From: a virus
DNA: 39,860 nt
Virus record (IMG/VR): IMGVR_UViG_3300033145_000085
Location: 1-39,860 of that record
Strand: one strand, 5' to 3'
Below the pieces are notes generated by a model, which was given only the letters and a program-made list of their open reading frames with translations, was not told where the DNA came from and made no database searches. A program made the position numbers and the translations under genes. This document shows, in pieces, positions 6,860 through 14,886 of the stretch. Within the stretch, counting starts at the first letter, position 1, and every line of letters starts with the position of its first letter.

Positions 6860-6925
6860 AATGCTTAAGCATTGGCAGTTAGAGCGTTGGTCAAGAGGTC
6901 TCTTGTGTTTAATTAAGTTAATTAA
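6860..6925. repeat. Three consecutive perfect palindromes
   Basis: A 14-base perfect palindrome (6860-6873), a 14-base inverted repeat with 2-base centre (6892-6905) and a 17-base inverted repeat with single central G (6909-6925) lie within 66 bases upstream of the dehydratase promoter region. Such spacing suits dimeric DNA-binding proteins. Confidence 0.5.
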
Positions 6926-7273
6926 TATATTTGGGGTTCTCTTAAAAAACCTAGGCATCTGACTTTGTATGCAAATGAGGTTATCAAAATCTGGCTCTAA
7001 TTATCAAAGAAGATAAAATTTATCTGTTCCAGCTTCAGCATTGTATAGTTGAGAGCTTATGGTCTGTAGGGGTCTACCCTTACGGGTCTATTATTCCATA
7101 TCCTCCTACGACAGATATGGTAGCTTCTGGTTTATACCCAGTAAGAGAGATACAAGAATGATAAAAACTTATACTCCCTCTTACTATTTATAAAACCCCA
7201 GAGATTATCTGGTTGCTTTATTTTTCCTATTTGTTAAAATATAAGTAATCATTGGTAGATAAAATATACCAAC

Positions 7274-7300
7274 AAAGGCAACTTATTGCAAGTCGCCTTT
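7274..7300. terminator. Terminator hairpin after the late/lysis unit
   Basis: Bases 7274-7284 pair with 7290-7300 (AAAGGC...ACTT against AAGT...GCCTTT, one A/C mismatch) around a 5-base loop. The plus-strand side runs into TTTTT-GG, and the minus-strand side into TTTG. It can stop transcription coming from the holin gene and perhaps plus-strand transcription as well. Confidence 0.6.
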
Positions 7301-7333
7301 TTGGTTATATGCTGTAGCAAAACAAAGTTTATA

Positions 7334-7516
7334 CTACGCTATTTTTTTATTGGTGTAGAAACGCAAACCAATAACTATAATTCCATTGATAATTTCTCCA
7401 GCTTCTAACCAAGCTGAATTAGGGGTGAAATCACCGAAGCCAAATAAACCAGCGATACCTACTAAAATAAATAGGATACCGAAGATTATTGTCTTAGAAA
7501 CATACCAGTTCTTCAT
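7334..7516 (-). CDS. Holin-like membrane protein
   Basis: A 60-residue product with two hydrophobic segments (about residues 8-27, IIFGILFILVGIAGLFGFGD, and about 41-53, GEIINGIIVIGLR) separated by a short loop, and a basic tail TNKKIA. Size, topology and ATGA overlap with the endolysin gene indicate a holin or holin-like protein that lets the endolysin reach the cell wall. The family cannot be fixed by motif alone. Confidence 0.65.
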   Translation of the reverse strand: MKNWYVSKTIIFGILFILVGIAGLFGFGDFTPNSAWLEAGEIINGIIVIGLRFYTNKKIA

Positions 7517-8097
7517 CTTAACTCCTTACTTAAAATTGATATAGCAACATTTATTGTTTGATTATTTTGGGCATCAAAGAATCCCTGTAGCATAGTGTCT
7601 AAATTCTTATTTTTTAAGTGTCCCTGAAAACCTAAGTCGTCATCATTATAGTCAACTCCAATCTTCCTGCCTAAAGCTTTTATTAGTTTATTTTTAGAAA
7701 TCATAACCTCGTTACTTTTAATTTTAGGAGAGATATTTCTATAAGATAATATTTGATATTTACTCTCTTTGCCTGTCCAAGGGTCATATTGCTTAGTCCC
7801 ATCTACAACTATAAAATGTTGTCGCCCCTTTGAAATTTTAACTTCTGCTATACAAGGATATTTAATTGGTCTATTTCTTATATAACTATGTTCCATACCC
7901 AGCTTATTAGCAGTAGCTCTCCAGCTCACCAAACACCCCTTAACATACACAACAGTCCTGTTAATGATATCTGGGGTGGTATCTAGCATTATCGCCATAC
8001 AGGTGATTACACAGCCAGAACTTGATATCGTTTCATTCGAACACTTTCCTAACTGGATATTAGCCCATTTCTTATCTCTTTGAGAAAGTAATTTCAT
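7513..8097 (-). CDS. C39-like cysteine peptidase, probable endolysin
   Basis: The 194-residue product starts LLSQRDKKWANIQLGKC, the usual opening of the Peptidase_C39_2 group (Q..W....LG). The catalytic cysteine is probably in SSSGCVITCMAIML (about 26-38), the histidine in GRQHFIVVDG, and a following YDPWTG supplies the third polar position. A C-terminal region (about 130-194) has helical character and may bind the wall. No signal peptide is seen, consistent with release through the holin gene that overlaps its stop. It could instead be a tail-associated wall peptidase, but the position favours lysis. Confidence 0.75.
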   Translation of the reverse strand: MKLLSQRDKKWANIQLGKCSNETISSSGCVITCMAIMLDTTPDIINRTVVYVKGCLVSWRATANKLGMEHSYIRNRPIKYPCIAEVKISKGRQHFIVVDGTKQYDPWTGKESKYQILSYRNISPKIKSNEVMISKNKLIKALGRKIGVDYNDDDLGFQGHLKNKNLDTMLQGFFDAQNNQTINVAISILSKELR

Positions 8098-8111
8098 TAC
8101 ACTTAGATTTA

Positions 8112-8120
8112 TGATATAAT
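8112..8120 (+). promoter_or_regulatory. Extended -10 promoter for the plus-strand HNH gene, leaderless arrangement
   Basis: TGATATAAT on the plus strand is a perfect extended -10 element (TGn plus TATAAT). The hexamer ends seven bases before the ATG at 8127, so the predicted first transcribed base is at or next to the start codon and the message would be leaderless. The -35 position is poor, as is usual for extended -10 promoters. Confidence 0.55.
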
Positions 8121-8126
8121 TGAATT

Positions 8127-8636
8127 ATGAATAAATTAACTAAAAAATGTGAATTTTGCGGTAAGATTTTTACTCGTAATACTGCTTACTCCAAGTCTTA
8201 TTTTATCAAACAGCGACGGTTTTGTAATATTTCTTGTTATGGAAAATATTTAAAGAAACAAAGGGTAGGAGATGTTAGAAAGCCAAAGATATTACGAAAT
8301 GGTTATTGGTATGTTAAAAAATGGAATCATCCTAATTGTGGTAAACAAGGATATGTAGCAGAACACCGTCTTGTAATGGAAAAATATTTGGGTCGTTACC
8401 TTATTTCTGCGGAGGTTATACACCATATTAATGAGATTAAAACAGATAATAGAATAAAGAATTTGAAGCTATATAAAAATGTTGGCGAACATAATTTTAA
8501 AGAACATCGAAGCCCACTATTTACATCTAAAAATAGAATCCCTTGGAATAAAGGTAAAACTGGGGTTTATTCAAAGGAAACATTACAAAAAATGTCGGAG
8601 GGTAGAAAACGGGCTCATTTTCTAAAGCAAAAATAA
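8127..8636 (+). CDS. HNH homing endonuclease with zinc finger and NUMOD-like tail, on the opposite strand
   Basis: One of only two plus-strand genes. The 169-residue product has a Cys4 zinc knuckle (CEFCGKIF...FCNISC, residues 8-37), an HNH_3 core (AEHRLVMEKYLGRY, then EVIHHINEIKTDNRIKNLKL) and a NUMOD3-like tail (NKGKTGVYSKETLQKMSEGR). It lies between the endolysin gene, with which it shares a 29-base divergent gap, and a tail-to-tail small minus-strand gene ending one base away. Its own promoter is visible. It uses TTA/CTA leucine codons freely (7 of 11), unlike the intein-nested nuclease. Confidence 0.88.
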   Translation: MNKLTKKCEFCGKIFTRNTAYSKSYFIKQRRFCNISCYGKYLKKQRVGDVRKPKILRNGYWYVKKWNHPNCGKQGYVAEHRLVMEKYLGRYLISAEVIHHINEIKTDNRIKNLKLYKNVGEHNFKEHRSPLFTSKNRIPWNKGKTGVYSKETLQKMSEGRKRAHFLKQK

Positions 8637-8723
8637 TCATTCCCAAACTCCTGTTTTTATATATCTTTTCAATCGCTTAATAAATCTTCTTATAATCCAA
8701 TACAAACTTATAAACTTACTCAT
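8637..8723 (-). CDS. 28-residue basic peptide, possible small gene
   Basis: The frame begins with ATG overlapping the upstream membrane-peptide stop (ATGA) and encodes a strongly basic amphipathic peptide with pattern WIIRRFIKRLKRYIK. Its stop abuts the stop of the plus-strand HNH gene. Without homologues this is only a plausible small gene in the lysis region. Confidence 0.3.
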   Translation of the reverse strand: MSKFISLYWIIRRFIKRLKRYIKTGVWE

Positions 8724-8833
8724 AGATTGTGCTTAGAAATAAAATAAGCTGTATAGACTAAGTAGCCGATAAAGCCGAGCGATAACGCTCCCATAAACAG
8801 AATACAAACTAATACCATTCTTTTTTTATCCAT
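8720..8833 (-). CDS. 37-residue single-span membrane peptide
   Basis: Encodes MDKKRM followed by a hydrophobic stretch (VLVCILFMGALSLGFIGYLV) and a short polar tail. The topology is a single transmembrane helix with positive N-terminus. The ribosome site is weak. Position within the lysis/tail-end cluster suggests an accessory membrane peptide. Codons such as GCG, TCG and CTC are richer in GC than in neighbouring genes. Confidence 0.4.
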   Translation of the reverse strand: MDKKRMVLVCILFMGALSLGFIGYLVYTAYFISKHNL

Positions 8834-9046
8834 AATATTTAAATGAGTTTCCACCCCACCCTTAAAATCTACAGGGAGAATAGATAGTGGAATGGGGTAG
8901 ATACCCTAAAGGGTGCACCCCATCTCTAATCACTAAAGTTAATAAGCAGAGATGGAGGGGGGAGCTTTTAACTCCCCCTGTGCTGTTTAAGAGCAGTCCT
9001 TCTACGCCTAACAGCTTCTATTTTGGAGGTTGATTGAATTGGTGGC
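8834..9046. other. Short gap with strong stem-loop
   Basis: No convincing gene. A perfect 7-base stem GGGGGAG/CTCCCCC with a 7-base loop lies at 8958-8978 but lacks a U tract on either side. A second imperfect GGGTG/CACCC-type hairpin lies near 8905-8925. A minus-strand frame of about 45 codons with a TTG start overlaps the end of the next gene and has a basic tail, but support is weak. Confidence 0.4.
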
Positions 9047-9289
9047 TTAGTTTTGTTTGTCTGTTTCCGTTTCAGGAAACTTGAATCTGATTGGTTCTTG
9101 CTCAATGTCCACCTCTGGAGTTGCGTAAGATACTGAATCAAGGTATTGCATACTCCATTTTATTGTTTTGCCACAGTCATCGTTTAGACATACCAGATAG
9201 ATATATCCATCTCGGATACCCATAACGACAAACTCATCGCATTGACATTCTGGACATTTGATAGAAAAAAGTTCTACCATATCAGTCAT
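9047..9289 (-). CDS. Small zinc-ribbon protein
   Basis: An 80-residue product with a four-cysteine ribbon: CPECQCDEFVV (residues 12-22) and LVCLNDDCGKTI (33-44). Such ribbons bind nucleic acid or proteins. GGAGG is correctly placed before the ATG. The C-terminal half is acidic and unstructured. It lies downstream of the tail genes; its role is unknown. Confidence 0.7.
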   Translation of the reverse strand: MTDMVELFSIKCPECQCDEFVVMGIRDGYIYLVCLNDDCGKTIKWSMQYLDSVSYATPEVDIEQEPIRFKFPETETDKQN

Positions 9290-9301
9290 TATGACACCTC
9301 C

Positions 9302-9373
9302 TTACCGTTGGATTAGACAGGCTAATATAAGCCCGACTATAACAATAAACAAAATCCACCTGTTAATATTCAT
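9302..9373 (-). CDS. 23-residue membrane or lipobox-like peptide
   Basis: The frame encodes MNINRW followed by ILFIVIVGLILACLIQR. It has one of the best ribosome sites here (AGGAGG, 5-6 bases before ATG), and its stop is followed directly by the ribosome site of the next gene. LILAC resembles a lipobox, but only four residues follow the cysteine, so a tiny transmembrane peptide is equally likely. Its place among lysis genes suggests a small lysis accessory. Confidence 0.45.
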   Translation of the reverse strand: MNINRWILFIVIVGLILACLIQR

Positions 9374-9401
9374 ATCAGCCTCCTAATATTCAAGGTGCAA
9401 G

Positions 9402-9635
9402 TTATTTCTTTCCGTTCTTTCTATTAAACCAAATTCTCTCAATTACTAATCCTATAAAGACTAATAAAACAGCTCCAGTAAACCACATAATTAGTTCTAC
9501 TTTAGTGGAAACTTCTGCCATCATAGTAACCCATTCTATTGAATGGTCGTTTAATACTTGAAAATTTACCTGTAAGGCATCTAATCTTTCGCCTTGTGCT
9601 TCTAATAATTTTAATAATAGTTCTGTTTCGTTCAT
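9402..9635 (-). CDS. XhlA-like membrane protein, possible holin accessory
   Basis: A 77-residue product with an N-terminal helical, coiled-coil-prone region (ELLLKLLEAQGERLDAL and on) and one C-terminal transmembrane segment (about 50-68, MWFTGAVLLVFIGLVIERI) followed by basic residues. This plan resembles XhlA/haemolysin-type proteins that help holins. The stop of the gene upstream touches the ATG (TAGATG). Confidence 0.55.
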   Translation of the reverse strand: MNETELLLKLLEAQGERLDALQVNFQVLNDHSIEWVTMMAEVSTKVELIMWFTGAVLLVFIGLVIERIWFNRKNGKK

Positions 9636-9968
9636 CTATGTACTGATTAAATCTTCCCTAAGAGCCATTAAATATACTAAATCTTGTACTTGTTTAGTTG
9701 ATAAATCTGATGCTTTAACAACACCAGTTAAATCTATCTTACCTTTCTCGGAGTTAATCTTATCTTCTTTAGAGGTATCAGGTGGAGTAGGTGGTGTAGT
9801 TGTAATAGATAAATCATTCTCAATAGTTATTGTATGCCCATTTTTAATAGCTAACCCAGTATCAGATTTACTTTCAATTTGAATTACACCCTCTCCAGTT
9901 TTTGGCTTAGGGTCAAACCTATTACCAAGATATTTTTTTGTTTGTAAGTTGTAAAATATGTTATACAT
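9636..9968 (-). CDS. Small tail-end protein of unknown function
   Basis: A 110-residue product. It opens MYNIFYNLQTKKYLGNRF, has a Pro/Thr-rich linker (TTTPPTPPDTSKED, about 56-69) and an acidic-helical C-terminus. The arrangement after fibre-like genes suggests a virion tail-tip or fibre-associated protein, but there is no diagnostic motif. Confidence 0.6.
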   Translation of the reverse strand: MYNIFYNLQTKKYLGNRFDPKPKTGEGVIQIESKSDTGLAIKNGHTITIENDLSITTTPPTPPDTSKEDKINSEKGKIDLTGVVKASDLSTKQVQDLVYLMALREDLIST

Positions 9969-9971
9969 AAT

Positions 9972-10928
9972 TTATAATCTATGAGTATATCCACCGATTG
10001 ATGTCAGGTCATTATTTGCATCGTCTTGGTTGCGTTGAGCTGTTATTGCAACTGTTAATGCTCCAGTTGAATCTTCTGTAGCTGTCCCATCGTCTGACAT
10101 CATTTTTGCACTTTCAGTACCACCACCAGCACCACCACCCACTGTTACAAACCCAAATTGAGCATCAGTAGCTGCATTAGCAAATAGTTCTGCCTCTATA
10201 AATCCACCCCATCCTGTGTCAATCGCCTCATCCATAACAACTGTAGCCAAAGTTGTGCTTCCATATTTGAGTCTTATAGTCTGTGTTTTAGTAGCAGTTA
10301 CTTCAAGAACACTTAGTGGAACTCTAATCCTAATCCCCTTATCTGTTCCTAATGTATTTGCAGGTAATGAGAAACTATAAAGTGTTGTTTCGTTAGTATT
10401 AGACAATGATACATCTGTATTACTTGAATCTAATAAGTTTCCTGCAGTATGTATATGTAAATCATCAGCATTTGAACCATCTAAAAGTTTTTTAGGAATA
10501 AAGAATCCAGGTCTAAGGTCTTGTCTAATATAATGATTGGTCGAATCGTCCTCATTTTTAACAACTAAACTGCCAGTAGATGTTCTTACATAAATATCTG
10601 CTAAAGCTAATTCTCCAGTAGGTATAGCTGGTCTTACAGGCGAAGCATTTTCAGCACCAGCAGTTACAGTTATGCCTCCTGTAGATGATAGAGATAATAA
10701 ATCAATACGAGGGTTGGTAACTGCAGAACCAATTCCTGTGCTGTTGGTATCTGTTATTTCTACAATATCTTTTTCTGAAAAATACCCAATCCCAGCTTTA
10801 ACTTTAGCTGTTGTGTTTGGTGTTCCTTGTGCCTCAACTCTTAAATTAAGATTACCACCAAGCAAGTTTATATCTTGTTTCACAGCTTCTTCACCTGCCT
10901 CTACTTTTTCAGATATTTTTACTACCAT
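9972..10928 (-). CDS. Probable tail fibre / receptor-interacting protein
   Basis: A 318-residue beta-rich product with repeated Thr/Ser/Gly segments (SSTGGITV, RTSTGSLVV, DSTGALTV) and a Gly-rich GGGAGGGTE turn near residue 265, followed by a short C-terminal knob ending IGGYTHRL. Position downstream of baseplate genes and upstream of lysis genes fits a tail fibre or tip protein. No enzymatic motif is seen. The ATG shares TAATG with the preceding gene. Confidence 0.6.
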   Translation of the reverse strand: MVVKISEKVEAGEEAVKQDINLLGGNLNLRVEAQGTPNTTAKVKAGIGYFSEKDIVEITDTNSTGIGSAVTNPRIDLLSLSSTGGITVTAGAENASPVRPAIPTGELALADIYVRTSTGSLVVKNEDDSTNHYIRQDLRPGFFIPKKLLDGSNADDLHIHTAGNLLDSSNTDVSLSNTNETTLYSFSLPANTLGTDKGIRIRVPLSVLEVTATKTQTIRLKYGSTTLATVVMDEAIDTGWGGFIEAELFANAATDAQFGFVTVGGGAGGGTESAKMMSDDGTATEDSTGALTVAITAQRNQDDANNDLTSIGGYTHRL

Positions 10929-11524
10929 TATGCGTTTGTAAATTCTACCTCATAGTCAATCGTCAAAGACTGGAGGTTTGTTTTTGATATACCAGTAGGA
11001 CTATTAAGTAATAACCTACTCCACAAAGTACCACTATCAGTACCAGTAGTACCATCTATAAATAATCCGTGTTCTTTAATATTTCCTATACCTGTAGTAG
11101 TAAAATCAGTAGCAGAATAAAGCATAGTTACATACGCCTTATTGCCACTATAAGTAAGTGAGCTATCTACCTTTCTAAATGATTCTGTACCTAAGGTTGT
11201 ATCTCCTAAAACAGCAGTACCAGTTCCAGTACCTACAGCTCCAAAGTTAATCTCTAAATCATCTAAAGAAGAAAGATTACCACTAATTGCTTTAGATAAA
11301 AGAGTTAAACCAGTAGTGGGTACAATATTATGGTCTAAGGAAACAACCTCACCAAAGGTTTCGTTTAATTCTAATAATAGCTTAGATGCTTTTTCTGAAA
11401 AGCCGTTACCAAATAACCACTCTATTTTATCGTATAAATCTTTTGCTCTCTTAGATGAAATATCTGCTCTCGTAACACGATAGTTATATTTAATACCGAA
11501 ATTTGTATCTTTTGTTTTATTCAT
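10928..11524 (-). CDS. Minor tail / baseplate-associated protein
   Basis: A 198-residue product with an N-terminal helical part (about 15-60) and a beta-rich C-terminal part with short Gly/Thr repeats (GTGTGTAVLGDTTLGTESFR, then GIGNIKEHGLFI). The second part resembles fibre-attachment domains of phage tail proteins in which a beta sheet ends in an IKEhGLF-type strand. Function is inferred from position and composition. Confidence 0.6.
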   Translation of the reverse strand: MNKTKDTNFGIKYNYRVTRADISSKRAKDLYDKIEWLFGNGFSEKASKLLLELNETFGEVVSLDHNIVPTTGLTLLSKAISGNLSSLDDLEINFGAVGTGTGTAVLGDTTLGTESFRKVDSSLTYSGNKAYVTMLYSATDFTTTGIGNIKEHGLFIDGTTGTDSGTLWSRLLLNSPTGISKTNLQSLTIDYEVEFTNA

Positions 11525-11533
11525 AGTTTCTCC

Positions 11534-13090
11534 TTATGTAGTCCATTTACTCCCTACATTCCAAAACAATGGTCTTTTAGTATCAGCTATCCCTGTGGGG
11601 TTGTATGGTCCCCATACCCATATCTTTGGTGTGTCAATGGCAGTAGCAGTATCTTCTGTGAGTTCTATGCTGTCTGATAGCACTTCATCTCCTGTAGAAG
11701 AACTGACTACTGATTCTATTATAGCAATTTTTTCAACGATTGACTCTACCTTTGCAATTTCATCTTCTGTTTCATCTCCTATTAACCTGTTAGGGTCTAA
11801 TAATAGTTTTTGAAATAACTCCATAATTCCCAAGTTGCGAGATGATATAAATTTAGCAGTATATTCAAAGATTGTAGGTGTAAATGGTGTTAATGTTAGT
11901 TGGTATATTAAAAACTTGTCATCTATATTTCCATAGTCTGATTCTATATCTATATATTGCCCACTATCTAAATTATCTTTATATGTTCTAAATGTTCCTT
12001 TAATAATAGGTGTTGAATAAGCATCTAACTCTGCATTACCTAAATCTTTTGCAGCTTGAATAGATGATATATTTTTATCGTTTATCTCGTATTCTCTATA
12101 TCCATATTCAGTTACAGAAGCAGTATTAGTTACAGCTACAATTACAGGTAATAATGGTGTATAAGTAGCAGTTACTAATTCAGCATCAAAAGGTGCATTA
12201 CCAGCAGTAAATCTTAATGTCTTATCTCTTTGGTTTATAACAGCAGTTACAGCATCAGGGTCAGCTAATCCTTCTATTCCTACAGTTCCAGTAGTGCCAT
12301 TAACTATTAAAGTAAATCCAGTAGTTAGATTTAATCTTGGCTTATAACCTAATACAAATATCTCTTTTTCGTTACCAGTAGTACCAGAACCAACAAATCT
12401 GTCAGTCTGCAAACTACCTTCATACTCAGTACCCCTTACAACTATCCTATTTTTTAAGTTAGTTAAATCTTCTGAAACATCTAAGGTTCTATCAATCATA
12501 TTTCCATTAGTATCAGTAATGTCAAAAGGTGCAGGATTATTTTCTTTGGTGAAGAAATGGATATCTTTATCCTCGTCTATATACCAATCCTTAAATGTAA
12601 TATCAGCTAATCTTCTAATAGCTTGTCTAAGCGATACATATTTGAAAGTTATACTATCTACAGTAGGAGTAGTATCAACATTGGTTGTAGTAATACCTAA
12701 TCCAAGTGCATATTCAGCTATCAAAGCATCTATTATCTGTTTAGGTGTTTGGCTACTAAAATTAGCCACTACAAGTCTTTGGTCTAATAGATAATTATAA
12801 TCCTTACACTTAACTGTATAGATGCGATTATTTACATTCTCTACATTAGTTTCAACATTAACAGTATAACCAGCAAACACTTTTCTAAACCCAGCTCCAG
12901 TATCAGTATCATATTCAATTATAATCTCTTTACCTTCTTCAGGCTCCCAGCTATCACCTGTTGATTTTTTATATTTAAATGAAGCAACATCAACTTGAGA
13001 TGTTAGCTTTTTGTTTATCTTTAATGACTGCCACAATATATCAGTAGTTCTGACAACACTATCTATCGTTACTTTTATTGCTTTAGACAT
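11534..13090 (-). CDS. Baseplate / tail-tip protein (gp27-like hub region)
   Basis: A 518-residue product directly after the tape measure. The N-terminal part (1-90) is a beta domain with KVFAGYTVNVETNVENVNNR; the next part (about 110-200) has SQTPKQIIDALIAEYALG and a VSLRQAIRRLADITFKDWYI segment, a pattern seen in late-control/gp27-type tail hub proteins. The C-terminus ends with a helix-rich spacer and a short WVWGPYNPTG strand. Its likely job is to form the tail tip that caps the tail tube and carries fibres. Confidence 0.7.
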   Translation of the reverse strand: MSKAIKVTIDSVVRTTDILWQSLKINKKLTSQVDVASFKYKKSTGDSWEPEEGKEIIIEYDTDTGAGFRKVFAGYTVNVETNVENVNNRIYTVKCKDYNYLLDQRLVVANFSSQTPKQIIDALIAEYALGLGITTTNVDTTPTVDSITFKYVSLRQAIRRLADITFKDWYIDEDKDIHFFTKENNPAPFDITDTNGNMIDRTLDVSEDLTNLKNRIVVRGTEYEGSLQTDRFVGSGTTGNEKEIFVLGYKPRLNLTTGFTLIVNGTTGTVGIEGLADPDAVTAVINQRDKTLRFTAGNAPFDAELVTATYTPLLPVIVAVTNTASVTEYGYREYEINDKNISSIQAAKDLGNAELDAYSTPIIKGTFRTYKDNLDSGQYIDIESDYGNIDDKFLIYQLTLTPFTPTIFEYTAKFISSRNLGIMELFQKLLLDPNRLIGDETEDEIAKVESIVEKIAIIESVVSSSTGDEVLSDSIELTEDTATAIDTPKIWVWGPYNPTGIADTKRPLFWNVGSKWTT

Positions 13091-14886
13091 TAAACCCTCA
13101 TATTAGTTGTTAATTTACCAACTAAGGTATCTCCTATCATTTCTGATAACTCGTCCATATCCATTCCAGCACCTATAATAGTTCCAATATTTAAGGTTAC
13201 ATTCATACCAATCCCAGCACCTCCACCTTTATTAAGAGGTATAACTGCTTCTGGTCCAGCTTCGCCTAACATAGCTAATGTAGGCTTATTAACTATCCCA
13301 CCTTTAGCTAAAGCAGGAATGGTTGGTATCTCTGGTATTCCACCACCTAAACGACCACCCATAGTTGCCACTTTATTTATACCTGCTATCAATCTATTAA
13401 TAGCAGTAATCAAGAAGTTTATCTTTTCTATTATCCAATTAACAGCAGATTTGAAACTTTCTTTAATACCTTCCCATATAGACAGGAAAGAATCACTTGC
13501 ACTTTTCCATAGTAAATCCCACCCAGTTTTAAATGGTGCAGAAAATGCAGCCCAGCTATCTTGTATGCCTTTTAATACATTACTCCAAAATGTTTTAATT
13601 TTAGTTAAGTTTGCCTGTACTGTACTTGTTATAACATTCCATAATACAGTAAATTTCTCTATTAACTCTGTCCATCTATCTCGCCATTGAGGAAAGAAAG
13701 TGTCCATAAATGCTATCAATAATCCTTGAATAAATGCTAAAGCGAAATCTAAAATATTTACCATTTTATCCCAGTTAGCTTTAAATGTATTTTTAATAGT
13801 AATCCAAGCAGCTGAAAAGAAAGAAGCTATAGCATTAGTAGCATTTATGAATGTGCTTTTAATTGTATCCCAGTTTCTTACTACTAAAGACACAAGTAAA
13901 GCAATAATAACTATCACAGCAACTATAGCTAATACAATAGGGTTAAAAGTAAACCCAGCAACAGCGACTTTTATCGCAGTAAATGCAACTATTAATGGTG
14001 GTATAGCTAACCCCAAGAATCCTATAACAGCCACCAACCCAGTTAATACAATAGTAGCAATAATAATAACTTTAGCTAATTTAGGATTCTCTTTAATCCA
14101 CTTGCCTATATTTTTAATAACAGGTAATAGTTTCTTAACTACCATAGCCATTATAGGTATAAATATAGCTCCTATGGTTTCACTCATATCTTTGACTCTT
14201 TCCTTTAATACTCTTTGTTGATTAGCTACTTGGTCAGATGTTCTTGCGAAATCACCTAAAGCATTTTTACTCTGCTCCATAGCTAAATCTAAAGTAACAG
14301 AAGCCCTTGCAGCTTTTAGAGCTGTACCAGTTAAGTTATCCATACCTTGTTCAGCAAGTCGTAATTTAACATCACTCTCTAAAATAACTATACCCAGTTC
14401 TTTGACTGACTCTCTTTCTCCAAGCAAAGCCTTTGTCAAAGACCTACTTGCCCTTTGAGCTCCACCTTCTATATTAGTAAAAGAAGCCAAGTCTATAGCG
14501 AGTTTCTGGGTTTTAGTAGATAAATCTAAAGCAACATCTCCAGCTACCCCTAATCCTGTCAAGAGGTCGCCTGTATCTGACAATAACTTCTTTGCAGAAG
14601 AACCAGCTAATCCCCAATTATCTGATAAGTCATTTGCAGCTTTTTCAGCAGATTTACTTACATCTTGAAATACAACATCAAACTTATTAAAAGTTTCTTG
14701 AGCATCTACAGCCATTTGAGTTGTCTTAAATATACCTGCGCCTATCGCAGCAAAGGCAGCAGTACCATAAAGAGCCATCTTTCTAAAAGCTGGTTGCATT
14801 TTTTGTATATTTCCAGATAACCCCTTTAATGCCTTAGAAGCATTATCTTGAGCATCTATAACTAGGTTTAATCTTGATTCTGCCAT
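13090..14886 (-). CDS. Tape measure protein
   Basis: A 598-residue product with typical tape-measure features: an N-terminal helical segment (VIDAQDNASKALKGLSGNIQ), long alpha-helical stretches rich in Ala, hydrophobic membrane-like segments (about 270-330), repeated Trp/Phe patterns at 350-480, and a C-terminal Gly-rich PALAKGGIVNKPTLAMLGEA motif that is widespread in short tape measures. It fixes tail length, and at about 0.15 nm per residue would imply a tail near 90 nm. Its ATG overlaps the stop of the chaperone frameshift extension as TAATG. Confidence 0.9.
   Translation of the reverse strand: MAESRLNLVIDAQDNASKALKGLSGNIQKMQPAFRKMALYGTAAFAAIGAGIFKTTQMAVDAQETFNKFDVVFQDVSKSAEKAANDLSDNWGLAGSSAKKLLSDTGDLLTGLGVAGDVALDLSTKTQKLAIDLASFTNIEGGAQRASRSLTKALLGERESVKELGIVILESDVKLRLAEQGMDNLTGTALKAARASVTLDLAMEQSKNALGDFARTSDQVANQQRVLKERVKDMSETIGAIFIPIMAMVVKKLLPVIKNIGKWIKENPKLAKVIIIATIVLTGLVAVIGFLGLAIPPLIVAFTAIKVAVAGFTFNPIVLAIVAVIVIIALLVSLVVRNWDTIKSTFINATNAIASFFSAAWITIKNTFKANWDKMVNILDFALAFIQGLLIAFMDTFFPQWRDRWTELIEKFTVLWNVITSTVQANLTKIKTFWSNVLKGIQDSWAAFSAPFKTGWDLLWKSASDSFLSIWEGIKESFKSAVNWIIEKINFLITAINRLIAGINKVATMGGRLGGGIPEIPTIPALAKGGIVNKPTLAMLGEAGPEAVIPLNKGGGAGIGMNVTLNIGTIIGAGMDMDELSEMIGDTLVGKLTTNMRV

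Larger units (their letters stand above)
6793..7333. other. Gene-free control region rich in inverted repeats
   Basis: The longest stretch without a convincing gene. It lies between the lysis terminator and the dehydratase gene. Palindromes cluster here: AATGCTTAAGCATT (6860-6873), CAAGAGGTCTCTTG (6892-6905), TTAATTAAGTTAATTAA (6909-6925), arms AGATAAA/TTTATCT (7011-7025) and CCATATC/GATATGG (7096-7120). A weak minus-strand promoter can be drawn near 6810-6840 (-10 TATAGT) for the dehydratase. No tRNA cloverleaf is visible. It is a candidate regulatory region or replication origin. Confidence 0.5.

Noticed and set aside
6860-6960. Possible tRNA-like stretch (AGCGTTGGTCAAGAGGTCTC)
   Set aside because: No acceptor stem, anticodon arm or T-loop GTTCAA could be fitted; the similarity is limited to one short D-loop-like string.
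8834-9046. Rho-independent terminator at 8958-8978
   Set aside because: The stem is strong, but there is no U tract on either strand; listed only as a stem-loop.
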